Shown in pieces: positions 1 to 7,945 of a stretch of DNA of 45,790 bases. Positions within the stretch are counted from its first letter, which is position 1, and the number at the start of each line of letters is the position of its first letter. The notes beneath the pieces were generated by a model, which did no database searches, had not been told where the DNA came from, and saw only the letters and a program-made list of their open reading frames with translations. Source of the DNA: Planctomycetia bacterium (GTDB taxonomy: Bacteria; Planctomycetota; Planctomycetia; Pirellulales; Thermoguttaceae); NCBI GenBank assembly GCA_030527105.1, contig JAUNBK010000022.1, positions 1 to 45,790 on the forward strand, in the 5' to 3' direction. A program made the position numbers and the translations under genes.

Positions 1-2
1 CA

Positions 3-1610
3 ATGGACGCGAAGCCTCTCACGAAAGATTCGATTTTAGGGTCTCTAAAGTGGGAACATGAGCTTGATCTCCTCATCGTCGGCTTTTGGGGGCATGGTGT
101 CGTTGTGAATAACGAAAGATATTTGTGCCCGATCGTTGCGGATCCAAAACGGATAAATGAGACTGCCGTGGCGCTCTCGGACGTGCTGGAGACTGTGGGG
201 AAAATACCTGCCAAAAATGTGTGCATTATTTTGGATTGTTGCCAAAGTCGCATCGAGGAGGGGCGAAGTGTCGAGGAATCTCCAACGTTCGAGGAGGGGG
301 AGTTGCGCCGAATCGAAACGCTGGCGGAGCGGATTTTTAGCCGCGATATCGAGTGGAATCTCTGGGAGAGTTCGACGTCCACGCCGCATAAAATAGGGCA
401 AACGGTGGCGATTCTCAATGCGTGTTCGGACATGGAGAAGGCGTACGAGTGGGACGAAAAAGGGCACGGATTTTTCACCGCTCACCTTCTCACAGCGCTG
501 CGCGATCGAAAAACGAGCCTTCATGAAATTTATCAATTTGTGCACAACGAGACGATAAAAAGCGCGCAGAAAAAACACGTGCGCCAAACGCCGTCCTGGA
601 TATTCAAAGGAGCCGCGCCGGACATTATTCTTCCTGCGATTCTCGAGGCGCAACGCCAACGCAGAAAGCGTACCATCGTGATGTGCGGGATCGTCGGTGC
701 GATTGTTCTCATGATGGGTATGGTGTTTTTGTCGATGAATGCTGCGCGGCTGGAACGCGAAGCGGAAATGTGGCAGGTTGCCGAAACATCACCCGGAGCA
801 TCGCCAGAAACTATCGAAGCCGATGTATCACCACCCGCACCAGTCGAAATACCAGCCGTCAATGTCTCGACGCCAGCGCCCTCCGCTGCGGAAGGTCGCA
901 CCGCAGGTGAGCGTTTGGTGAAGACGATCAACGGTGTGGAGTACGCATTTCGTTGGTGCCCGGCGGGGAGTTTTCTGATGGGGAGTCCGTCGTGGGAGTT
1001 GGGACGAAAGAACAGTGAGGAACAACACCGCGTGACGCTATCGCAGGGTTTCTGGATGTTGGAGACGGAAGTGACACAAGCGATGTGGGAAAGCGTGGCG
1101 GGGAGCAACCCGAGCCGTTTTAAGGGTGCCAGTCTCCCGGTAGAGTGTGTGAGTTGGAATGAGTGTGTGGAGTTTTGCGAGATATTGTCGCAGGTGTCCG
1201 GTTTGAAAATCGCACTTCCCACTGAGGCTCAGTGGGAATACGCGTGTCGCGCGGGCACGACGACAAGTCTTAATAATGGTAAGAATATCACGGGTGACAA
1301 CCTCAATGAAGTGGGTTGGTATCGGGAAAATTCGGATTCGACGACGCATACAGTGGGTCAGAAGAAGCCAAACGCATGGGGATTGTATGACATGCACGGT
1401 AACGTGTGTGAGTGGTGCTCGGATTGGCATAGATCACATTATCGCGCGGTGTCGCCAGAGTGCGACCCGACGGGGGCAAGATCTGCCGCGTACCGGGTGT
1501 TTCGTGGCGGGAGCTGGGACCGCTACGGCTGCCGTTCGGCGTTTTGGACCCACGCTACGCGGACGGCTCGCGACAGCGACTTGGGCTTCCGCTTGGTTCT
1601 CGTCCCTTAG
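3..1610 (+). CDS. Caspase-like (peptidase C14) / transmembrane / FGE-sulfatase fusion protein, 5' partial
   Basis: The reading frame is open at the window edge, so the true start lies upstream; the first Met seen is probably internal. The N-terminal ~210 residues look like the C-terminal two thirds of a caspase-hemoglobinase fold: a His-containing GHG at about residues 30-32 after a hydrophobic strand, and a Cys in LDCCQS near 77-82. A single hydrophobic helix (about 226-247) and a Pro/Ala/Thr-rich linker (about 262-300) lead to a C-terminal FGE/SUMF1-type domain (CPAGSFLMGS, PTEAQWEYACRAG, GLYDMHGNVCEW, RGGSW, GFRLVL). The layout suggests a cytosolic protease-like domain joined through the membrane to an exported C-type-lectin-like recognition domain. 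This architecture occurs in planctomycete and cyanobacterial signalling or conflict proteins, and FGE tails are frequent targets of diversity-generating retroelements. No reverse transcriptase or template repeat is present here. Catalytic activity is inferred only. Confidence 0.85.
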   Translation: MDAKPLTKDSILGSLKWEHELDLLIVGFWGHGVVVNNERYLCPIVADPKRINETAVALSDVLETVGKIPAKNVCIILDCCQSRIEEGRSVEESPTFEEGELRRIETLAERIFSRDIEWNLWESSTSTPHKIGQTVAILNACSDMEKAYEWDEKGHGFFTAHLLTALRDRKTSLHEIYQFVHNETIKSAQKKHVRQTPSWIFKGAAPDIILPAILEAQRQRRKRTIVMCGIVGAIVLMMGMVFLSMNAARLEREAEMWQVAETSPGASPETIEADVSPPAPVEIPAVNVSTPAPSAAEGRTAGERLVKTINGVEYAFRWCPAGSFLMGSPSWELGRKNSEEQHRVTLSQGFWMLETEVTQAMWESVAGSNPSRFKGASLPVECVSWNECVEFCEILSQVSGLKIALPTEAQWEYACRAGTTTSLNNGKNITGDNLNEVGWYRENSDSTTHTVGQKKPNAWGLYDMHGNVCEWCSDWHRSHYRAVSPECDPTGARSAAYRVFRGGSWDRYGCRSAFWTHATRTARDSDLGFRLVLVP

Positions 1611-1697
1611 TTCTCAATCATTTTGAGCTGTCGCGCAGGCGGTCGAGCGAACGCGAAGGGGCGAAGCGGAGTCGATCTGGCTAGTATTAGCGCAGAA

Positions 1698-2177
1698 ATG
1701 GTTTTCGCGCAGAATCTCAAGAAATCAAAGATTTGAGGTGTTTTTTAGGGGTGTTTCGCGATATGCCTGTTTTTGCGACGCTGTATGATTATGAATTTTT
1801 TCAAAGCGTTTTAGTCCGCTATTCGTAAAAATGCGATATTGCATAAAAACAGGGGTCTGAGGATTTGGACGATTTTGCACTTTTTGATTCTTTTTGGTGA
1901 AAAGACGCGTTTTTTTGGTGTTTTTTCGGATCGATGTTTTTTCGAAAAGTGCGTTTCAATGCGGAAATTCCGCAGTTAAATTGATTAGCGTTAATTTAAT
2001 TGTTTTTGCACTTATGTTGAGGAGTGTTTCACACCGTTTTTTTCGCGCTCAAACGCTGTTTTCCGAAACGCGGACTAAAACATCGGGCTTTTCGGACAAC
2101 AATCTTTAGAATGAGTGTTTTATCGACTCGATCGCGAAAGGTGACGTTTTTTCTCTGAGAAAATGCGAAAAAAAGGG
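1698..2177 (+). repeat. ~480-bp AT-rich dispersed repeat, copy 1
   Basis: This AT-rich stretch aligns over its whole length with the reverse complement of 28075-28560; a sampled 140-nt stretch looks about 80% identical. Both copies contain GTTTTAGTCCG and its inverse CGGACTAAAAC (here 1808-1818 and 2071-2081), with 274 and 275 nt spanned. A 71-codon TTG-started frame (1894-2109) is open in both copies, but amino-acid identity (48 of 71) is lower than DNA identity, which argues against coding. It may be a non-autonomous mobile element or a structured RNA. The rest of the gap between the FGE gene and 2385 shows nothing recognisable. Confidence 0.8.
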
Positions 2178-2381
2178 TCGAAATGAGCGTCTGTTTGAAT
2201 TTATGATTTTGGATGAGGGAGAAAAATCGAGAGTTTCCCCCAAAAAAGTTCCAAGCTCACTCTCGAAATTTGAAGGCGCACGAATGCGGATTTTTCCGAC
2301 GGAGGGGGTTGACTTCCATCGAAGTTCTGCTACAATGTGCGGGCGTGAAAGAAAACGAAAGTCGAGAGAAGGGGGTCACTC

Positions 2382-2636
2382 ATGGCGGATTATACACCGT
2401 ACCAACAGAAAATCATCCAGCGCTATTACGACCAGTACGACACGATTGCGCTCCAGCGCTTGGGGGAGTTGGCGACGGATTTGTATCTCGCGGAAGGAAA
2501 GAAACTCGATAATTGCTGGAAGAAAGTGGAAACCATCATGCGAAAAATCCGCATCCCGGAGGCGCGCATCGCGTTTATTCTACAGTCTAAGGATCCCGTC
2601 CAGGTCGCAAACCTCGTTAAGGAATTGGGGAAGTAG
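2382..2636 (+). CDS. Small conserved hypothetical protein (84 aa)
   Basis: A short, charged, mostly helical protein without signal peptide or membrane segment, so probably cytosolic. A strong purine-rich ribosome binding site (AGAGAAGGGGG) precedes the ATG. The sequence begins MADYTPYQQKIIQRYYD and reads like a family I recall from planctomycete genomes, where it has no assigned function; that resemblance is from memory and untested. It stands alone between the large AT-rich repeat and a decayed insertion sequence. Codon use and the ribosome binding site support a real gene. Confidence 0.8.
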   Translation: MADYTPYQQKIIQRYYDQYDTIALQRLGELATDLYLAEGKKLDNCWKKVETIMRKIRIPEARIAFILQSKDPVQVANLVKELGK

Positions 2637-2640
2637 GTCG

Positions 2641-2996
2641 GTTTATACTCCTTCCATCATAATGAAGGGACGAGGTAAAAAACGTCCTACAAGGCAGATT
2701 TAACGGACGCACAATGGAAGCTGATCGAGCCGATTTTTCGTACCGACAAGGGGGAGAACCTCGTAAAACACAGTAAACGGGATTTGATCAACGCGGTACT
2801 TTACCTCGTGAAAACACGCCTTAAAGCGGGGCGAAAACCCACGTCAAGTTGTGCGTAAATTGATTCGCAAAGCGTAAAAACCACATCCGCTTCCGACAAC
2901 TGGGGTAACGACGGCGGGAAAGAATTAAGGGTAGGAAACGGCATATCGTGGTGGATAGCCTCTGTTGTTTGCTCGCGACACGAAATCAGGAATTTT
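2641..2996 (+). pseudogene. Decayed IS5-family (DUF4096-type) transposase
   Basis: Two frames preserve IS5-type blocks. Codons from 2685 give a block with LTDAQWKLIEPIF and then KRDLINAVLYLVKT, the N-terminal DUF4096 pattern, ending in a stop near 2859. A second frame near 2910-2990 gives ERIKGRKRHIVVDSLCCLLA, the block around the first catalytic Asp of the DDE domain. The middle and the whole C-terminal half are missing, so this is a dead relic. The sequence GTTTATACTCC at 2641 is the approximate inverse of the end of the adjacent small repeat at 3103. No intact copy is in the window. Confidence 0.85.
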
Positions 2997-3103
2997 ATAA
3001 TACTTCTCGTTGAAATTTCCGGTGCCGTCTGCCGTTGGAGCTACGCACCACGGCTCGCAAAACGTCGCATAAAACGGGAATTTTAAAGGAGACCGAGTAT
3101 AAA
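2995..3103 (+). repeat. MITE-like palindromic element, copy A
   Basis: Near-consensus copy: left end TATAATACTTCTCGTTGAAA, internal hairpin GCCGTTGG/CCACGGC, right end AAAGGAGACCGAGTATA. It abuts the IS5 relic and ends 24 nt before the start codon of the secreted TPR protein, so it lies in that operon's leader or promoter. Confidence 0.9.
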
Positions 3104-3127
3104 ATCAAGAAAAAAGGAGGTATTCGG

Positions 3128-5317
3128 ATGAAAAGTCGTCTTTTTTTATTGTCTCTGTTCGTTTTTCCCGCTTTTGCAGTCTTGGCGCAAAACGGTGGAT
3201 TTGAAGAGCAAGGGCGGAAATTTATGATGGAGTTTCCCGTTCGTTTGGAAAAGGGCGAGGCTACGGCGCAAGATTTGGCTGATTGTCAGAATCTCTGGAG
3301 AACGGCTCCCTCGGAGGAGGCAAAACGCATCTTTCTGCTTTTTGCGGCTCAGTATCAGAGAAAAATTGCGAAAAATCCTGCACTTTGCGTCGAAATGCTT
3401 CTTCCGACGCTAGGAATTGAGCCGACATCCGCGAAAACCGGGGAGGGAAAATCCCCCAAAAAAGAACCGCTAAGTGTCCCGCCGTTGGAAGAATGGAAGA
3501 TTGATGCGACAAACGCGTTTTGTGCGGTGGAAATCGCGAATTGTCTGGTGGACGAGGGGCAATATGAAATGGCGCTGGAAATTGTTGATTCCGTGGGACG
3601 AGGTTTCTCCGACGAGTCGCGTGTTTTGGCGGCAGAGACAGGCGGCGATCTTTATGTCAAAATGCGGATGTTTGATCGAGCGGCGGAATTTTATTCCTTT
3701 GGTCTGAAAGCGCTCGAAACTCTCAAAAAAACGGAATATGATCCGGGCAAGGGAAATAGGGTTTTCTTTTCGGAAGAACAAAAAATAATCAAGAATCGCA
3801 TTGAAACGAAACGTCAAGCCGTTCAAAAGCAACTGGACGCGGAGCGTTATGGACCGGACTGGGTGGCATATCGAGACGCACGGGAAAAGCATTTCGCGGA
3901 GGATTTTCTGAGCGCGTACTGGCTTTATGAAAAACTCATAAACGATTATCCCGATACGGTTTACGCAGAAGCCGCGAGGTGTTATCGAATCGTACTCCTG
4001 ACGAAGTTTTCGGATATCCCGAACCTGGAAAAAGTCCCCGACCTCCTGAAAAGCAAACAAAAACAACTTTCCGACCTCCGTATGAAACTGAATGCGGCAA
4101 GGAAACAAAAAAACTCGGACAATGTTCAAAAATACCAAGCGGAAATGAGTGATCTAACAGCGTTTATCGCTCTTGCCAGCGCCCTTCCAACGGGTTTGTC
4201 CGCTCTTCAGAAGGCGGAAAAGGAGGCGGAATTGTTCATTGCGTCCGACGCGACCGGTCTTTATCGAGGTGAAGTCATGCTCGAAATCGGGCTGGCGTGG
4301 CTGAATACCTTTGTGGAACCAGAGAAGGCCGAAAAGTGGCTTGAACGTTCGTGGGACTGGTTCGAAAAGGTTCGTCATCTTGACACGAGGTTGGATCAAT
4401 TTCAAGTTCCCGATAAGGCCGCGCAAGTTTCGCAACCGCCGCAAACGGAACGAGTACAGGATACAGTCTGGCACAATATTACTTATGCGAAGTTGAAGCC
4501 GGGGGAGTTGTTTAATCGTCGGGAATGTTCTTGGTACGCGACGAGCAAGGAGAAAGTTGCGGTTTCATGGCTTGGATTGATCGCATATGCACGAGAAGAC
4601 TATCCGCGAGCAAAAAAAATCTGGGAAACGCTGTATACTCTTGATTCCCATTTCAAACAGGAGGACAACTCGAACGGTTTTACTTGGTCTTACGTAAAAA
4701 GATTTTTGTGGAACATTGACCATAATCAAGGCGGAATGTATGCATGGCCCAGCCAAATGGCTGCGTTTAAGGGGACGAAAATCCGCTGGCAACTCCTTTT
4801 GGCGGATGTAGAACTTGAAATGCAAAACTATCCGCCCGCAGAGAAAAAATTTCGGAAGCTCTTAAAAAATCCAGAGATTTTGCGCAGTCGAGAACGGTAT
4901 GCCTACTGTTCGTATGGTCTTGGCGTGGCTCTAATGTATCTACGGAAAAAAGAGGAGATGGAGCGGATTTTCATGCAGTTTCTCCCCGGGCAAAAATTTG
5001 ACAGAACGACCTCGGCAGAACGCGCGCTTTGGCTGCTGGCGTGTCAGTGGAGCCAATCGAGTAAGACGGAATTAAAGGCGCTGAATGTTTTTCAAATCAT
5101 TTTTGAGCGATATCCAGACTCGCCTCATGCTCAGGGTGCCTATTTGAGCTGGGCCATTGACAGTGGTAGTGCGATAAGCCCTCAAGCCGCGGTGGAACGT
5201 CTGCGCAGCTATATGAAAAAATATCCCAAAGCGGATAAAGAAGACGTATTGGAGATGATTGACATGTTTGAGCACCCGGAAAAATATGAGGATGAATACG
5301 AAGATGAATATGAATAA
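3128..5317 (+). CDS. Secreted TPR-like protein, first gene of a three-gene operon
   Basis: 729 aa from the ATG at 3128, chosen because AAGGAGG lies 7 nt upstream and the next residues form a clean signal peptide (MKSRLFLLSLFVFPAFAVLAQ). The mature protein is largely helical, with repeated Ala/Tyr/Leu spacing and blocks such as AEFYSFGLKALE, YDPGKGN and YPDSPHAQGAYL that resemble tetratricopeptide (YbgF/BamD-like) units. A coiled-coil-like Lys/Gln-rich stretch lies in the middle, and the tail is an acidic DEYEDEYE run. TPR solenoids usually scaffold other proteins, so a role in a periplasmic assembly with the two downstream secreted products is plausible. Its stop overlaps the start region of the next gene, implying translational coupling. 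I do not recognise a named family. Confidence 0.85.
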   Translation: MKSRLFLLSLFVFPAFAVLAQNGGFEEQGRKFMMEFPVRLEKGEATAQDLADCQNLWRTAPSEEAKRIFLLFAAQYQRKIAKNPALCVEMLLPTLGIEPTSAKTGEGKSPKKEPLSVPPLEEWKIDATNAFCAVEIANCLVDEGQYEMALEIVDSVGRGFSDESRVLAAETGGDLYVKMRMFDRAAEFYSFGLKALETLKKTEYDPGKGNRVFFSEEQKIIKNRIETKRQAVQKQLDAERYGPDWVAYRDAREKHFAEDFLSAYWLYEKLINDYPDTVYAEAARCYRIVLLTKFSDIPNLEKVPDLLKSKQKQLSDLRMKLNAARKQKNSDNVQKYQAEMSDLTAFIALASALPTGLSALQKAEKEAELFIASDATGLYRGEVMLEIGLAWLNTFVEPEKAEKWLERSWDWFEKVRHLDTRLDQFQVPDKAAQVSQPPQTERVQDTVWHNITYAKLKPGELFNRRECSWYATSKEKVAVSWLGLIAYAREDYPRAKKIWETLYTLDSHFKQEDNSNGFTWSYVKRFLWNIDHNQGGMYAWPSQMAAFKGTKIRWQLLLADVELEMQNYPPAEKKFRKLLKNPEILRSRERYAYCSYGLGVALMYLRKKEEMERIFMQFLPGQKFDRTTSAERALWLLACQWSQSSKTELKALNVFQIIFERYPDSPHAQGAYLSWAIDSGSAISPQAAVERLRSYMKKYPKADKEDVLEMIDMFEHPEKYEDEYEDEYE

Positions 5318-6644
5318 ATGTACTGCAAGGTTTCTGTTTGTTTTTGGATTGGGAGTCGCCATCCTTGGAATGATTTATGGTGAAGTCCACGCTCAAAACC
5401 TCGTTACGAAACAAGTTGTGGCAAACGATACGGTTCATTTTGGTAATTTGGCAACAGAGAATAAAAACCTTTTTGTCACTGCAACAAATCCGCCGGGATT
5501 TGTATTTGATGTGAATGACGTATCAGGGTCCGATGCGAGAAGATGGTATACAGCCCCCCATCCCAAAGGGATGAAAAAACCTGGTCGTATCAAACATTGG
5601 AGTGAGAAAATCGACACGTCCAAGGAAGTATTACGTAAGGTGTACAATCCCGTATTCTCTGGAACCCTTATTTCCCAAAACAACCAGAAAGGTGGAGTGG
5701 GACCGCGCGCGACTTGGGAGTTGACGGGAGCCTTTGTGGTGGGGGAACCTGATTTTGAGATTGAGATTTGCTCTGATTCAAACGCGTCGGATATTCGCAA
5801 TGAATTTGGCGTTGGTGAACGATTTAAAGTAAACGCTGTTATCAAAAGCGAGGCGCCTCGCTATCGTGGCGAGTTGACAATAAAATCGGTGACGATTACG
5901 AAGAACATGAGGCAAGCGATTGAATTAATAAAGCCGTTGACGGGTTATCGATACCAGATTGGTTTGCTTCCCTATCAAGAGTCGTGGACGACGGAAAACG
6001 ACGTAAGAAAGGAAACGTTCAACGTAGTAGTCAAAGTCGACATTTCAGGCAACGAATACGTAAAAAACACGTCCATAACCGTTTATTCTCCCAAGTTGAT
6101 TTCAAAAATTATGGAGCCTTATGATTTCAGACCCGAAATGAATGCGACGGAAATGCACGGCGCCGGGTTTTGGTTGAAGAGGAGAATACTGCTACCCGAA
6201 AACGTTTCATACAACGGACTTTGGATTGGCGAAGGGAAGTGCCCTGCCGTTCTTACCGGCTTCTGCAAAGGTCTGGAAAATATGGACCATGAACCAGGGG
6301 AAGAAAACCGCGTCGACCTTGGAGACGAATTGTCGGATCGGTGCAGCTTTTATTTTTCCAAAAATATTTTTCTTCATGGAGAGAAAGGAAGCGTGTCATG
6401 GCGAATTCCACAGTATTTGTCGTTGAGTTCTCAGGGAACGCAAGTAATATTTGCCTATTTAACGCAGACTATTTCCTGTGAAGTAATCCGAAAAGAATCT
6501 ATTGACGAAACGATAGACGGCGCGCGTTATGTCCATCAGCGAACGGTTCGATTCACGCTTTCAAAAAATGAGCATTCTCACACAGTGACGGAAGTGATAA
6601 AATATACGCTTGAAGAACTTAAAAATGAAGGAGTTGTCCAATGA
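5304..6644 (+). CDS. Secreted protein of unknown function, second gene of operon
   Basis: 446 aa from the ATG at 5304; in-frame ATGs at 5259, 5286, 5292 and 5310 are also possible. I favour 5304 or 5310 because a GAGGAT motif precedes them and the product then begins with a short basic stretch and a hydrophobic signal sequence ending near VHAQN. The gene overlaps the end of the TPR gene and overlaps the next gene by 4 nt (ATGA), so the three are co-translated. The mature part is rich in beta-strand-forming residues with few cysteines. No catalytic motif or known domain is evident. Confidence 0.8.
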   Translation: MNMNKCTARFLFVFGLGVAILGMIYGEVHAQNLVTKQVVANDTVHFGNLATENKNLFVTATNPPGFVFDVNDVSGSDARRWYTAPHPKGMKKPGRIKHWSEKIDTSKEVLRKVYNPVFSGTLISQNNQKGGVGPRATWELTGAFVVGEPDFEIEICSDSNASDIRNEFGVGERFKVNAVIKSEAPRYRGELTIKSVTITKNMRQAIELIKPLTGYRYQIGLLPYQESWTTENDVRKETFNVVVKVDISGNEYVKNTSITVYSPKLISKIMEPYDFRPEMNATEMHGAGFWLKRRILLPENVSYNGLWIGEGKCPAVLTGFCKGLENMDHEPGEENRVDLGDELSDRCSFYFSKNIFLHGEKGSVSWRIPQYLSLSSQGTQVIFAYLTQTISCEVIRKESIDETIDGARYVHQRTVRFTLSKNEHSHTVTEVIKYTLEELKNEGVVQ

Positions 6645-7636
6645 AATGGAATGGTTGGTTTTTGTGTTTGTTGTTTCTGGGATTTTTGCCTGTTTGGGCA
6701 GAAGAAGAGTACGACGATTTTGGCGAAATGGAGTATACTCCAGAGCAGGAGATGTTTTTGACTGCTCTGGACCTGGTGAAAAACGCGGCTCCAGAGGATC
6801 GCGAAGAATTATATAAGAAAATGGAAACGGCGCTGGTTCCTTTGCTCAAAGAATCTTGGCCTCGGACCTACTTTTTCATGGTACTCAACTTGGTAAGAGA
6901 CGTTGGAGAGAGCGAAGAAAACCGACCTCTTCTCAGACGCTGCCTTGAGGGAGTAAAGGCTGATTATTTATCTATTGATCCTAAATGGCGCTACCAGAGC
7001 GTCGAAAATCTTCATTGGATTTTACAGGAGTATCCTGCGCAAATTCCGATGGTAAAGTCCTTCCTTCTGGAAAATCGGAAAGAATTGATGGAAGCTTATG
7101 TGGACGGTCTGGCGGTTTATTTGGAGATGATATCCGAGAAAAGAGAGAAGGAACTTCAGAAAGAAGTGAAGGAATGGGACGAGTATTATCACACGAAATT
7201 ACCAAAATTCAACTATTTGGCGAAGGCTCCAGAAGGACCAGAGGGCTACAAAGAGGGGTGGCCTGAGGGAGGAGTGGGGCTGTCGGGTCGTTACGTGATT
7301 ACATGGCCGTATCGCGTGGAAGACCCTGCAGAGCGAGCGGAGTACTGCCGTATGCTTGTGAAGGCGAAATCGTGGTTTCCGTTGCGCCAAATGCCAGAGC
7401 TTCGCAGAGCGTATGCCGAAATGGAGCCGGAGATATTTAATTGTTTCGCGTTTTTTTATGAGTCAGGCGCGCAAAACATGAAAGAGCTTCGCCAGATGTT
7501 GAATGAGAAAAAGGTTCCCAAAAACATGCAGGAAAAGATATTCGAAGAGATGAAAAAACCGTATAGCGCGAATTTGTGGTTTAGACTATCCTGCGAGCGA
7601 CGGCGTCAAAGAATGATGGAGGAAAATGAAAATTAG
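6641..7636 (+). CDS. Secreted protein of unknown function, third gene of operon
   Basis: 331 aa. The ATG overlaps the preceding stop codon (ATGA), with AAGGAG 8 nt upstream. An N-terminal signal peptide (about residues 1-20, ending PVWAEEE) is followed by a strongly acidic segment and a Glu/Lys/Arg-rich helical protein containing several Trp and Tyr residues. No recognised domain. Spacing and shared export signals with the two upstream genes suggest that the three products work together outside the cytoplasm. After its stop come a small palindromic repeat and a hairpin belonging to the facing gene. Confidence 0.85.
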   Translation: MKWNGWFLCLLFLGFLPVWAEEEYDDFGEMEYTPEQEMFLTALDLVKNAAPEDREELYKKMETALVPLLKESWPRTYFFMVLNLVRDVGESEENRPLLRRCLEGVKADYLSIDPKWRYQSVENLHWILQEYPAQIPMVKSFLLENRKELMEAYVDGLAVYLEMISEKREKELQKEVKEWDEYYHTKLPKFNYLAKAPEGPEGYKEGWPEGGVGLSGRYVITWPYRVEDPAERAEYCRMLVKAKSWFPLRQMPELRRAYAEMEPEIFNCFAFFYESGAQNMKELRQMLNEKKVPKNMQEKIFEEMKKPYSANLWFRLSCERRRQRMMEENEN

Positions 7637-7692
7637 GCGGAGCACGTCATAATTTTTTTGTTTCACGTCCTTTTTTTGACGGCAGATGCGTT

Positions 7693-7791
7693 CATTAAGT
7701 TGAAATTTCTCGTTTCGTCCGCCGTCGGAGCTACGCGCCACGGCTCGCAAAGCGTCGCGAATAACGGGAATTTTAAAGGAGAACGAGTATA
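7693..7791 (+). repeat. MITE-like palindromic element, copy B
   Basis: The right half is well preserved (GGGAATTTTAAAGGAGAACG then AGTATAG); the left terminus is worn, so the TATAATAC end is missing. It lies downstream of the three-gene operon, between convergent genes. The rest of 7637-7945 holds only the hairpin at 7887. Confidence 0.8.
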
Positions 7792-7886
7792 GTTTGTTGT
7801 CAGGCATTCTGGAACTCATCATCGTTCTTTATGCCCTCTTCGTCTCACACTCGTTCCCGGAAAAAGTGGAGTAGACACAAACACAA

Positions 7887-7914
7887 GCGCGCCGTTCTCT
7901 CAAACGCGGCGCGC
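7887..7914 (-). terminator. GC-rich hairpin, probable terminator
   Basis: GCGCGCCG (7887-7894) pairs perfectly with CGGCGCGC (7907-7914). On the minus strand it is followed by TTGTGTTTGTG. It lies 32 nt beyond the stop of the secreted protein encoded at 7946-9700. Confidence 0.6.
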
Positions 7915-7945
7915 TCCGTGGCGCATTCTGGGGATAGCGCGAAAA

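Noticed and set aside
1..1700. A complete diversity-generating retroelement next to the FGE gene
   Set aside because: No reverse transcriptase frame and no template repeat resembling the C-terminal region were seen in this window.
1894..2109. 71-codon TTG-started frame, with a counterpart at 28083-28355 on the minus strand
   Set aside because: The two are conserved as DNA, not as protein (identity falls in translation), and neither has a ribosome binding site; treated as part of a non-coding repeat.
2203..2703. 166-codon frame overlapping the small conserved gene
   Set aside because: Overlaps the better supported 84-aa gene in another frame and shows an Arg/Ser-rich shadow composition.
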